Shown here: positions 1-9,062 of the stretch, in pieces
Position numbering within the stretch: position 1 is the first letter of the stretch
Layout: each line of letters begins with the position of its first letter
Assembly (NCBI GenBank): GCA_009720755.1
Contig: WNKV01000010.1
Coordinates: 179,001-243,000, forward strand
Reading direction: 5' to 3'
Origin: Rhodoplanes serenus
Lineage (GTDB): Bacteria > Pseudomonadota > Alphaproteobacteria > Rhizobiales > Xanthobacteraceae
DNA length: 64,000 nucleotides
Program-made: the position numbers and the translations under genes
Notes under the pieces: model-generated
What the model was told of the DNA's origin: nothing
The model's database searches: none
Seen by the model: the letters and a program-made list of their open reading frames with translations, nothing else

Positions 1-200
1 GGCAGCGGGCCGACGGGCGGCGGCGGCGCCGGAGGTGTCGCAGAGGTGGCCTCGACGCCGAGCGTGAGAACGACAGCGGCCAGCATGGCCCGAAGCCACG
101 CTACGCGGAGCCGCGCGGCGTCGAGCAGTGCAGCGCCGAGCGGCGCAAGGCGGCACAGCGCGGTCGCCGAAGCGACCGCGCCGATTTCCAGTCGGCTCAT
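1..200 (-). CDS. Partial secreted protein, 5' end only (runs off left edge)
   Basis: An open minus-strand frame starts at ATG 200 and runs without a stop through the left edge, giving about 66 residues. It ends in a hydrophobic stretch (LAAVVLTLGVEATSA) followed by a proline-rich run. This looks like a signal peptide leading into a periplasmic or secreted domain that is not in the window. An in-frame ATG at 86 would give a shorter signal peptide. A sigma70-like promoter lies just upstream (251-280), which favours the ATG at 200. No family can be named. The assignment rests on frame openness, signal-like composition and the promoter. Confidence 0.5.
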   Translation of the reverse strand, partial: MSRLEIGAVASATALCRLAPLGAALLDAARLRVAWLRAMLAAVVLTLGVEATSATPPAPPPPVGPL

Positions 201-534
201 GGACGAGTCCCTGGAAACCGAAGTGCTCAAGTCTGCCGCATACGGTTGTAATTTTATCGGGCGGCACGCATTCGATCCAAGGGAACAAACACGGAAAGCC
301 TGTCACGGACCGTCGATGGAGACGTCGGCGTGACGGATCGGCGACATCGCCCGAACAGACTAGATCCGGGAGAGGCGCGAGCCTGTCGTTTGGCCCGGTG
401 CCGCGCGTCGCGACACGTCCGGCCGCGGTCTGTCCTGCGCGCCGGCCCTACCGGGCTGCCGGCGGACTTCGCCGAGGCGCGTGCTAGCATGGCGTCGCTC
501 GCCCCCTAGGCCCGGCTTCGCCAGGACAAGCCCC
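201..534. other. Intergenic region, divergent promoters
   Basis: This 334-base gap lies between the truncated minus-strand gene and the MFS gene. It is AT-rich around 245-290, where the minus-strand promoter candidate lies. I see no RNA gene or repeat in it; short frames here do not look coding. Confidence 0.5.
251..280 (-). promoter_or_regulatory. Sigma70-like promoter for the truncated left-edge gene
   Basis: On the minus strand TTGGAT (275-280) and TAAAAT (251-256) are separated by 18 bases. This is a near-consensus -35/-10 pair in an otherwise GC-rich region. Transcription would start near 244, about 45 bases before the ATG at 200. Prediction by motif only. Confidence 0.45.
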
Positions 535-1785
535 ATGCCTCCGAACGACTCGCCGGCCGCCCCCGCGCTGGAACCCGATGCCATCCAGCAGCGTCGCCAG
601 ATCGGCTTCCTCAACGTCGCGCACGGCCTCGATCACTTCGTGCTCGGTATCTACCCGACCGTCGTGATCGGGCTCGAAGCCGTCTATCGGCGGCCCTATT
701 CCGAGCTGATCGTGCTGTCGACCGCGATGTTCGTGGCGTTCGGGCTGTTCTCGCTGCCGGCCGGCTGGCTCGCCGACCGCGTCAGCCGCCGCGCCATCAT
801 GGCGGCTTTCTTCGTCGGCACCGGCGTCGCGCTCGCCGGCTGCGCGGTGGCGCCGAGCTTGCCGATGCTGGCGACGGCGCTGTTCCTGGTCGGCATGTTC
901 GCGGCGATCTACCACCCGGTCGGCATGGCGATGCTGATCCAGGTGTCGGGGGCGCGCGGGCGCACGCTCGCCTTCAACGGCGTTTGCGGCAATCTCGGCG
1001 TCGCGCTCGCCTCCGGCGTCACCGCGGTGCTGGCCTCGTGGCTCGGCTGGCGCGGCGCCTTCCTGGTGCCGGCGCTGATCAGCCTGGCGCTGGGCATCGC
1101 CTATCTGGCGCTGGTCGCGGACGACCGCCACGAGACCGGGCGACGCGCCCGGGTCGCCGACATCGTGTTGCCGCGCCGCGCCGCGGTGGTGTTCTTCGCC
1201 CTCTATCTGATCATCTCGTTCTGCGGCGGGCTCACCTTCAACACGATCGTGGTGACGCTGCCCAAGATCATCGACGAGCGGCTGGGGGAAGGGGTCGCGC
1301 TGGCCGCGGTCGGCGGCCTCGCCACCGCGGTATTCCTGTGCGGTGCGGTGGCCCAGATGGTGGTCGGCCGCATCGCCGAGCGGGTGGCGCCGCATCTCCT
1401 GTTCGCCGCCGTGGTGGCGCTGCTGCTCGGCGGCGCCGTATGGGCCGTGCAGGCGAGCGGCATGATCCTGCTGGCCGCCCTGGCGGTGGTGATGGCGGCA
1501 CTGTACGGGCAGGTGACGGTGGGCGACATGGTGATCGCCCGTTACACGGCCGATGCTTGGCGTGGCCGCGTCTACGCGGTGCGCTACTTCCTGTCGTTCG
1601 CATCGGCCGCCGTCGCGGTGCCGGGGATCGCGGTGCTGCACGCGCGCGGCGGCTTCGATCTGGTTCTGGTCGGGCTCGTCGGGGTGACGGCGCTGTTTCT
1701 CGCCGCGGTGCTCGGCCTGGTCGCGGTGGTGACGCTGGCGGCGCCGCGGACCGTGGCGCCCGCCGAGCCGGCAGCGGCCGAATAG
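535..1785 (+). CDS. MFS transporter
   Basis: This encodes a 416-residue major facilitator superfamily permease with about twelve hydrophobic segments. The loop after the second helix carries a GWLADRVSRR motif typical of MFS loop 2-3, and the segment IYHPVGMAML resembles the fosmidomycin-resistance/YfcJ-like branch. The start is taken at ATG 535, directly before a hydrophilic N-terminus; an upstream in-frame GTG at 481 would add 18 unlikely residues. It stands alone on the plus strand, and its probable terminator is at 2017-2046. The substrate cannot be told from sequence; drug or small organic acid export or uptake are both possible. Confidence 0.85.
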   Translation: MPPNDSPAAPALEPDAIQQRRQIGFLNVAHGLDHFVLGIYPTVVIGLEAVYRRPYSELIVLSTAMFVAFGLFSLPAGWLADRVSRRAIMAAFFVGTGVALAGCAVAPSLPMLATALFLVGMFAAIYHPVGMAMLIQVSGARGRTLAFNGVCGNLGVALASGVTAVLASWLGWRGAFLVPALISLALGIAYLALVADDRHETGRRARVADIVLPRRAAVVFFALYLIISFCGGLTFNTIVVTLPKIIDERLGEGVALAAVGGLATAVFLCGAVAQMVVGRIAERVAPHLLFAAVVALLLGGAVWAVQASGMILLAALAVVMAALYGQVTVGDMVIARYTADAWRGRVYAVRYFLSFASAAVAVPGIAVLHARGGFDLVLVGLVGVTALFLAAVLGLVAVVTLAAPRTVAPAEPAAAE

Positions 1786-2216
1786 GGGGCGCCGTGACGG
1801 TGACTCGTCTCTTTCTCGGCCGTCGCGAAATTTCTTCGTGGCCTTAACGTCTCGTTAACCGTCGACTCGCATCATGGAGGTGAAAGGGCGCTTCGGCGCC
1901 ACGGCCACCGGCCACGATGACGCCGGATGAACGCGCATCGGGGCCGGATCGGTCGCTTCTCGAGTTCCCGCACGGGGCGGGTATGGGGGACCGGCGTCTT
2001 GCGGCGCCGCAGGGGCAAGGCCCGGGCGAAAGCCCGGGCCTTTTGCTTGGCGGGCTCTGATACGAGATCCGGCCGATCAATTCGATGGTCATTCCGGGGC
2101 GGCGTGCAACGCCGCACCCGGAATCCAGCCGAGAGCTCCGAGTTTGCCGCTGGAGTCCGAACTCGCGGCGTCGCGGCGCCCCGGAAAGACAGCGAGCTGA
2201 TCACCCGGACATCGTA
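1786..2216. other. Intergenic region holding a terminator and a MITE-like repeat
   Basis: This gap holds a strong terminator (2017-2046) and a repeat with terminal inverted repeats (2058-2219). The first 230 bases show nothing recognisable. Small frames crossing it translate terminator and repeat DNA and are not coding. Confidence 0.6.
2017..2046 (+). terminator. Rho-independent terminator (copy 1 of a duplicated sequence)
   Basis: The arms GGCCCGGGC and GCCCGGGCC enclose a GAAA tetraloop and are followed by TTTTGC. It would end transcription of the MFS gene. The same 30 bases occur inverted at 2823-2852 as the groEL terminator. Confidence 0.8.
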
Positions 2217-2219
2217 TCA
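2058..2219. repeat. MITE-like palindromic repeat, copy 1
   Basis: The ends of this 162-base element form an imperfect 22-base inverted repeat matching at 18 positions: the left end begins TGATACGAGATCCGG and the right end reads outward TGATACGATGTCCGG. The interior contains a GTCATTCCGG motif and further palindromes. A diverged second copy lies at about 60486-60682 in the same orientation. In both, the right end touches the stop codon of a minus-strand gene; here the terminal TCA supplies the TGA of the Uma2 gene. No transposase is nearby. Confidence 0.75.
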
Positions 2220-2777
2220 GTCCAGCTGGACGCGGGCGTAGATCTCGGCCAGCGGAAGAGCGATCCCGAGCGCCGGCACCTCGACGCTCGCCGCGATGTC
2301 GCCGAGGACGACCGGGCCGGACGAGAAGCCGGTCGCGGTGCGGGTCCACACCCACAGCTTGATCTCGTCCGACGCCACCACGACGTAGGTGCCGAGGCTC
2401 GGCAGCCGCAGGTACTCGGCCGCCTTGTCGCCGAGATCGATGCGCGCGGAGGAGGGCGACATCACCTCGGCGATCAGCACCGGCGCGGTCGCGGTGCGGT
2501 CGGTCACGGCGCCGCCCGCGGGATCGACCACGATGTCGGGAAACCGGATGGTCGCCGGTCCGACCTCCACGCCGAACTCCGGCAGCACGGCCCATGTGTC
2601 GAGATCGATCCGTGTATCCAGGGCCGTGGCCAGATTGAAGAGAATATGCGAGTGCCCGCGCGGCCCGCCGGTCATCATCACGACACGCCCCCGCACCAGC
2701 TCGTAATTCTCCTCCTGGCGCTCGGCCCAGCCCAGGAAGGTCGCCTTGTCCATCGGCACGGGGGTCTGAACGGTCAT
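2217..2777 (-). CDS. Uma2 family endonuclease-like protein
   Basis: This 186-residue protein belongs to the Uma2 (DUF820) family, which has a PD-(D/E)xK restriction-endonuclease fold. Its features are an N-terminal YELVRGRVVMM segment, GHSHILFNLATAL, a central FPDIVVDP motif (first catalytic Asp), and LIAEVMSPSS about 20 residues on (the E-x-K-like part). The start at ATG 2777 precedes the family-typical N-terminus; a longer frame upstream only overlaps groEL DNA. It is convergent with the MFS gene and lies behind the groEL terminator. Uma2 genes are common in Cyanobacteria and scattered elsewhere, often mobile, with unproven function. It sits between inverted copies of a terminator and beside a repeat, which suggests insertion. 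Confidence 0.8.
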   Translation of the reverse strand: MTVQTPVPMDKATFLGWAERQEENYELVRGRVVMMTGGPRGHSHILFNLATALDTRIDLDTWAVLPEFGVEVGPATIRFPDIVVDPAGGAVTDRTATAPVLIAEVMSPSSARIDLGDKAAEYLRLPSLGTYVVVASDEIKLWVWTRTATGFSSGPVVLGDIAASVEVPALGIALPLAEIYARVQLD

Positions 2778-2822
2778 CTCGTCCTCGTTCGCAGATCGAA
2801 GTCTACTGCGCCCCTCCGAAAC

Positions 2823-2852
2823 GCAAAAGGCCCGGGCTTTCGCCCGGGCCTT
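2823..2852 (-). terminator. groESL operon terminator (copy 2 of the duplicated sequence)
   Basis: Read on the minus strand this is a perfect GC-rich stem with a GAAA loop and a TTTT tract, 27 bases behind the groEL stop codon. It is identical over 30 bases to 2017-2046, in opposite orientation. Confidence 0.85.
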
Positions 2853-2878
2853 CGTCGTCACGACGCGGGAGGCGTCGA

Positions 2879-4522
<1,644 letters not shown>

Positions 4523-4635
4523 TCAGCTCCTGAATGAAACCGTTGCGCTCTCCCGACCCGGCGAGACCACGGTGCCGATCCTCTCGATCCGGCAGTGGGT
4601 CCGTTCAGGCAGGCAGTGTTCCGAACGAGGGGAGG

Positions 4636-4950
4636 TCAGGCGGCCTTCTTCTTGGCCTCGGTGTCGGTGAGAACGCCCATGATGTCGCTCTCCTTCATGA
4701 TCAGGTACTCGACGCCGTCGAGCTTCACCTCGGTGCCCGACCACTTTCCGAACAGCACCCGATCGCCGGCCTTGACGTCGAGCGGGACCAGCTTGCCGGC
4801 CTCGTCGCGGCCGCCCGGGCCGACGGCGATGATCTCGCCCTGCTGCGGCTTCTCCTTGGCGGTATCCGGGATGATGATCCCGCCGGCGGTCTTCTCCTCC
4901 GCCTCGATACGCTTGACGACGACGCGGTCGTGAAGCGGACGGAACTTCAT
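4636..4950 (-). CDS. groES: Co-chaperonin GroES (Cpn10)
   Basis: The 104-residue co-chaperonin caps the GroEL ring. It starts [20 protein letters not shown] and holds the mobile-loop region [17 protein letters not shown] and the [12 protein letters not shown]-terminal part, all standard for the family. It is the first gene of the groESL operon, with AGGAGG before the ATG. A CIRCE operator lies about 130-160 bases upstream. Confidence 0.99.
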   Translation of the reverse strand: MKFRPLHDRVVVKRIEAEEKTAGGIIIPDTAKEKPQQGEIIAVGPGGRDEAGKLVPLDVKAGDRVLFGKWSGTEVKLDGVEYLIMKESDIMGVLTDTEAKKKAA

Positions 4951-5301
4951 GCTGTCCTCCTAAGTTCTTGTCGCAGAGAGATGAAAGCGGGTTGCGCAGC
5001 GGGCCGGACGAGCGGCGCCGGGCAGCCCGGTTGCGACATGGGAAAGATGCCGGAGCCGTTCAAGAGGGGTTTGGAAAAAATTTGGCACTCATGGCTGACG
5101 ACTGCCAAGGGCGACGATGCGGTGCAGCGGAAGCCCGGAAGCTTAGCGATAGCATTTCGCCACTGCGAAAAGTAGAGCGCTGATAGCACTCCTCGCATTG
5201 GGCTGCCATGCCTCGCCCATGAACAGTTTGTTTACCAAATGCGCTTGCAATGAACGCGAGTGCCGGGAAGGATTTCCGTTCCATCACGGATGGGGGACGA
5301 C
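4951..5301. other. groES/usg divergent intergenic region
   Basis: This 351-base gap holds the groESL promoter region with the CIRCE operator at 5082-5108. The AT-rich part near 5225-5255 could carry the usg promoter but no confident -35/-10 pair stands out. No other feature is seen. Confidence 0.5.
5082..5108 (-). promoter_or_regulatory. CIRCE operator (HrcA site) of groESL
   Basis: The half-sites TTGGCACTC and GACTGCCAA are separated by exactly nine bases. They match the CIRCE consensus (TTAGCACTC-N9-GAGTGCTAA), with one mismatch between the arms. It lies 132-158 bases upstream of groES. HrcA repression with heat-shock derepression is established for CIRCE in Alphaproteobacteria; hrcA itself is not in the window. 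Confidence 0.85.
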
Positions 5302-5571
5302 ATGCCTTCAAAGGATTTCTTGAAGCAGCTCCATGGTTACGGTCTGACGACCGCGCACATCCTGTATCGGCGGCCCGATCATCCCTGGCTGCTTCAGACC
5401 TATCTCTGGCAGGAGTACGACCTCCACCCGCATTTCCCGGAGCTGACCCGGTTCCTCGACTTCTGGCAGGAGAAGCTGGAGGGGCCGCTGCACTCGGTCA
5501 CGGTCGCCCATTCGCGGTTGATCAAGCCGGCCGAAATCCGGGCCGTCGACGGCGTGTTCCGGCTCAACTGA
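5302..5571 (+). CDS. usg: Usg family protein
   Basis: This 89-residue protein matches the Usg family: MPSKDFLKQLHGYGLTTAHI at the start, WQEYDLHPHFPELTRFLDFW in the middle and HSRLIKPAEIRAVDG near the end. Usg was first described next to trp genes and its function is unknown. The family is largely alphaproteobacterial. I chose ATG 5302 because it gives the conserved N-terminus; an ATG at 5260 would add 14 residues. Here it is an orphan beside groES, with no trp gene in the window. Confidence 0.85.
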   Translation: MPSKDFLKQLHGYGLTTAHILYRRPDHPWLLQTYLWQEYDLHPHFPELTRFLDFWQEKLEGPLHSVTVAHSRLIKPAEIRAVDGVFRLN

Positions 5572-5611
5572 GAGACCGACGTGGTGCGGCCGCGTGTCTC
5601 GGCCGTCCTGG

Positions 5612-6535
5612 TCACTGCGCCGGCGACGGTCGGGTCGTGCCGGCTCGCGGCCAAGCCGCCGCCGTCTCCTCGATGGCCGCCACGGCAGCCGCCACCACCG
5701 GGGTCTCGGCGACCGGACTGGTGACCAGCAAGACGCTGCGGATGCCGTCCGGCCCGAGCCGGCGCACCGTCACGTCCCCCCAGCCGTGGGCGACGAGGAG
5801 CGGGATGATCGCGACTCCGCCATTGGCCCGAGCGAAGGCGATCAGCGCCGACAGGTTGCTCGACTCGAACGCCGCCCGCACCGCCACGCCCTCGTTCGCC
5901 GCCAGATCCTCCACCAGCGCCCGGAGCGCGAATTCGCGTGGCATCAGGGCGAGCGGTCGCCCGGCCAGCGCCGCGAGTCCGACCGGGTCGCCCTCCGGCA
6001 CCGGGGCGCTGGCCCCGATCACGGCGACGAGATGCTCGTGCGCCAGGACGCGCGTACGCAGGCCGGTGCTGCGCCGGAGCTGGAAGGTCAGCCCCAGATC
6101 GGCGTCGCCGTCGCGCACCGCCGACGCGATGGCATCGGCCGCCATCTCGCGCGACACCAGCCGGATGTTGGGATGCCGCCGCGTCAGGAGGGTGGCGGCG
6201 CCGACCACCAGGGATTCGTTGTAGGATTGGAGCGTGGCGACCCGCACCACGCCGGCGAGCTCGGCTGCGGCCGTGCGCCGTTGCACGCGGGCCATCATGG
6301 CTTCGAGCGCGCCGAGCACCGGCGTGATTTCCGCCAGCAGAGTCTCCCCCTCGGCCGTCAAGGCGATCCGCCGGCCGTCGCGCCGCAGCAGCGGGGCGCC
6401 GATCGCGTGCTCGAGCTGACGGATCTGGTGGGTCACGGCCGGCTGCGTGAGGTCGAGCCGCCGGGCGGCCCGGGTGACGTGGCCGGTCTGGGCCACAGCC
6501 AGGAAGGTCCGGAACTGGCGCAGGGTGGGAGCCAT
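5612..6535 (-). CDS. LysR family transcriptional regulator
   Basis: This is a 307-residue LysR-type regulator. Residues 1-60 form the winged helix-turn-helix (RQFRTFLAVAQTGHVTRAAR, then LTQPAVTHQIRQLE). The rest is a periplasmic-binding-like inducer domain. The start is ATG 6535, which gives the usual short lead into the HTH. It is divergent from the Bug/tautomerase/SDR cluster at 6640-9046, the standard layout for a LysR protein controlling its neighbour. The AT-rich spacer 6536-6600 is the likely operator region. The inducer is unknown, probably an aromatic or carboxylic acid given the target genes. Confidence 0.9.
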   Translation of the reverse strand: MAPTLRQFRTFLAVAQTGHVTRAARRLDLTQPAVTHQIRQLEHAIGAPLLRRDGRRIALTAEGETLLAEITPVLGALEAMMARVQRRTAAAELAGVVRVATLQSYNESLVVGAATLLTRRHPNIRLVSREMAADAIASAVRDGDADLGLTFQLRRSTGLRTRVLAHEHLVAVIGASAPVPEGDPVGLAALAGRPLALMPREFALRALVEDLAANEGVAVRAAFESSNLSALIAFARANGGVAIIPLLVAHGWGDVTVRRLGPDGIRSVLLVTSPVAETPVVAAAVAAIEETAAAWPRAGTTRPSPAQ

Positions 6536-6639
6536 AATCGATAAATATTCCTCATGATAAAGCCAAACAACATCGAATTTGATCTCATGAATCGCGCGGC
6601 CCATTCTCGAAAGGACAAGAAGAGCCGGAGGAACACGCC

Positions 6640-7698
6640 GTGGCACGGATCATCACGACCGCCAGACAGCCCGCCGCTCGACGCGGCCTCGATCGCCGGA
6701 CGCTGCTGCGGACACTGCTCGGCGCCGGTGGTGCGACATTCGCCGGCACGCTGATCGGCGACCTCGGTGGGGCGTCGTGGTCGCGCTCGGTGCAGGCCCA
6801 GACCGGCTTCCCGGCCAAGCCGATCACCATCGTGTGCCCGTATGCGGCCGGCGCCACCACCGACACCGTCTCGCGGATCGTCGCCCAGGGGCTGGCGGCC
6901 GAGCTGGGCGGCGTTGTCGTCGTGGAGAACCGGCCGGGCGCCGGTGGCAATATCGGCACCGCCGCCGCGGCGGGCGCCCCGCCGGACGGCCACACCCTGG
7001 TGCTCGGTGCCCTCGGGCCGTTCGCCGTCAACGGCGCGCTCTATGCGAGGCTCGGCTTCGATCCTGTGGCCGATTTCGCGCCGCTCGGGCTCGCCGCCTC
7101 GGTGCCGCTCGCCCTGGTGGTCAATCCCGCCCTGGGAACCAAGACGGTCGCGGAACTCGTGGCGATGATCCGCCAGCAGGGCAGCACCACCTTCGCGTCG
7201 GCCGGCACCGGCACGCCGATGCATCTGGCGGGCGAGCTGTTCAAGCGCGAAACCGGGCTGCCGCTGGTCCACGCCTCCTACCGGGGCTCGGCGCCGGCCA
7301 TCAACGACGTCATCGGCGGCCATGTCCCGCTGATGTTCGATGCCCTCGTCAACATCCTCCCGCATGTGCGCGGTGGAACCCTGCGGGCGCTGGCGACCAC
7401 GGCGGCCGTGCGCCCCTCGCAGCTCGACGACGTGCCGACCCTGAAGGAGGCCGGCTACGACGTGGTGGTCTCCGGCTGGTACGGTTTCCTGGTGCAGGCC
7501 AAGACCCCGGAGCCGATCCGCCGACGCCTGGAGGAGGCGCTGGCCCGCGTGGTGACGGGGGAGGAGGTGCGGCAGAAGCTGTACGACCTCGGGTCCGAGC
7601 CGGTCGAGACCGGCCCGCAGCCGTTCCGGATGCTCATCCGGTCCGAGAGCGCGCGGTGGCAGCCGCTGGTTCGTGCGCTCGGCCTGACGGCAGGATGA
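6640..7698 (+). CDS. Bug/TctC-type tripartite tricarboxylate transporter receptor, Tat-exported
   Basis: This 352-residue periplasmic solute receptor of the Bug family (TctC) has the signature PAKPITIVCPYAAGATTD just after the signal, a GxPPDGHTL segment and a C-terminal closing domain. The N-terminus carries a twin-arginine motif (DRRTLLRTLL) and a hydrophobic stretch, so export by Tat is likely. The start is GTG 6640, with GGAGG eight to ten bases upstream. No TctA or TctB membrane gene is in the window, as is common for orphan Bug proteins, which may act as sensors or share a transporter. It is first in a probable three-gene unit with the tautomerase and SDR. Confidence 0.9.
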   Translation: MARIITTARQPAARRGLDRRTLLRTLLGAGGATFAGTLIGDLGGASWSRSVQAQTGFPAKPITIVCPYAAGATTDTVSRIVAQGLAAELGGVVVVENRPGAGGNIGTAAAAGAPPDGHTLVLGALGPFAVNGALYARLGFDPVADFAPLGLAASVPLALVVNPALGTKTVAELVAMIRQQGSTTFASAGTGTPMHLAGELFKRETGLPLVHASYRGSAPAINDVIGGHVPLMFDALVNILPHVRGGTLRALATTAAVRPSQLDDVPTLKEAGYDVVVSGWYGFLVQAKTPEPIRRRLEEALARVVTGEEVRQKLYDLGSEPVETGPQPFRMLIRSESARWQPLVRALGLTAG

Positions 7699-7710
7699 GA
7701 CGGGACGGTC

Positions 7711-8130
7711 ATGCCGCATATCGTCATCGCCGTGTCGCCCGGACTCTTCCGGCGGATCGCCTGGCCCCGGGTGCTGAGGGCGCTCCATGCCGCGCTGGCG
7801 GAGGCCGGCCTTGCCCGGATCGGCGACATCAAGAGCCGCGTGCTGGCCTGCGACTACGATCTGATCGGCGACGATCCCCTGGCCGAGCAGGTGATCGCCA
7901 CGCTCCTCACCACCAATCCGCGACCGGCCGAGGCCGAGCGCCAGATGGCGACCCGGGTGCTGTCGTGCCTGGAGCGGGCGGTGATCGAGATCGGTGACAC
8001 CCGGGCGCAGTGCTGCGTCTTCTTCCACCATGTTCCCAAAGACCGCTATCTGCGCGTCGACATCGAGCCCGTGGCGGCGCGGGCAGCGGCCGCGGTCGCT
8101 CCAGCCGAGCCGGCCGAGCCGGCGGCCTGA
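7711..8130 (+). CDS. 5-carboxymethyl-2-hydroxymuconate isomerase-like tautomerase
   Basis: A 139-residue protein begins MPHIVIAVSPGL and continues LRALHAALAEAGL and GDIKSRVLACDYDLIGD. It matches the HpaF/HpcD branch of the tautomerase superfamily, with Pro2 as the expected catalytic base. HpaF acts in homoprotocatechuate degradation; the other genes of that pathway are absent here, so a related keto-enol substrate is possible. It starts 12 bases behind the Bug gene, indicating cotranscription. The last 30 or so residues are a low-complexity Ala/Pro/Glu tail beyond the usual family length. Confidence 0.7.
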   Translation: MPHIVIAVSPGLFRRIAWPRVLRALHAALAEAGLARIGDIKSRVLACDYDLIGDDPLAEQVIATLLTTNPRPAEAERQMATRVLSCLERAVIEIGDTRAQCCVFFHHVPKDRYLRVDIEPVAARAAAAVAPAEPAEPAA

Positions 8131-8263
8131 TCGGCAGTTCCTCCAGTTTCTGGAAATCCCGTTTTGGGCGAGGACTGTCCTCGCTCCGCGGCTCGGTTGC
8201 GTGCGCCGTTGCGACCGCGCACACTCGCGGCGCTGCGGCAAACACCAGGGCGGGGAGAGCGAC

Positions 8264-9046
8264 ATGCTGAAGGGTAAGGTGGCGGTGGTGACCGGCTCGA
8301 CGAGCGGCATCGGGCTCGGGATCGCCCGGGCGCTGGCCGCAGAAGGCGCCGACATCATGCTGAACGGATTCGGCGACCCGGCCGAGATCGAGGCGATCCG
8401 GACCGGCATCGCGGCCGAGTTCGGAGTGCGCACCGCCTACAACGGCGCCGACCTGTCGAAGCCGGCGGAGACCACGGGCCTGATCGAGGCGGCGACCGCC
8501 GAGCTCGGCCGGGTCGACATCCTGGTCAACAATGCCGGCATCCAGTTCGTGGCGCCGGTCGAGGCGTTCCCGGACGACAAGTGGGAGCTGGTCGTCGCCA
8601 TCAACCTGTCGGCCTGCTTCTACGCCACCAAGGCGGTGATCCCGCAGATGCGGGCGCGCAACTGGGGCCGCATCGTCAACATCGCGTCGGCCCACGGGCT
8701 CACCGCCTCGGTCAACAAGGCGGCCTATGTGGCGGCCAAGCACGGGCTCGTCGGGCTGACCAAGGTGGTGGCGCTGGAGACCGCCGAGACCGGCATCACC
8801 TGCAACGCCATCTGCCCGGGCTGGGTGCTGACGCCCCTCGTCCAGAAGCAGATCGACGCGCTGGCCGAACGCAAGGGGATCGACGGCGACCAGGCCCGCC
8901 GCGAGCTGCTGTCGGAGCGCCAGCCCTCCAAGCAGTTCGTCACCCCGGCCCAGCTCGGGGCGCTCGCCGTGTTCATGTGCTCGGAGGCCGGCGCGGAGCT
9001 GCGCGGCGCCGCCGTCAACATGGACGGCGGCTGGTGCGCCCAGTAG
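8264..9046 (+). CDS. 3-hydroxybutyrate dehydrogenase-like SDR
   Basis: This 260-residue classical short-chain dehydrogenase has the cofactor motif TGSTSGIG near the N-terminus, NNAG, and a catalytic Ser...Tyr-x-x-x-Lys in IASAHGLTASVNKAAYVAAK. The C-terminal half (CPGWVLTPLVQKQID, then RQPSKQFVTPAQLG) is characteristic of D-3-hydroxybutyrate dehydrogenases, which interconvert 3-hydroxybutyrate and acetoacetate with NAD. ATG 8264 follows a GGGGAGAG ribosome site. It lies 133 bases behind the tautomerase on the same strand and may share its LysR control, but it could also serve polyhydroxybutyrate turnover independently. Confidence 0.85.
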   Translation: MLKGKVAVVTGSTSGIGLGIARALAAEGADIMLNGFGDPAEIEAIRTGIAAEFGVRTAYNGADLSKPAETTGLIEAATAELGRVDILVNNAGIQFVAPVEAFPDDKWELVVAINLSACFYATKAVIPQMRARNWGRIVNIASAHGLTASVNKAAYVAAKHGLVGLTKVVALETAETGITCNAICPGWVLTPLVQKQIDALAERKGIDGDQARRELLSERQPSKQFVTPAQLGALAVFMCSEAGAELRGAAVNMDGGWCAQ

Positions 9047-9062
9047 GCGCCGGCGCCGTGCG

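Noticed and set aside
2058..2219. Insertion sequence remnant with transposase
   Set aside because: Too short and no transposase frame; treated as MITE-like or palindromic intergenic repeat.
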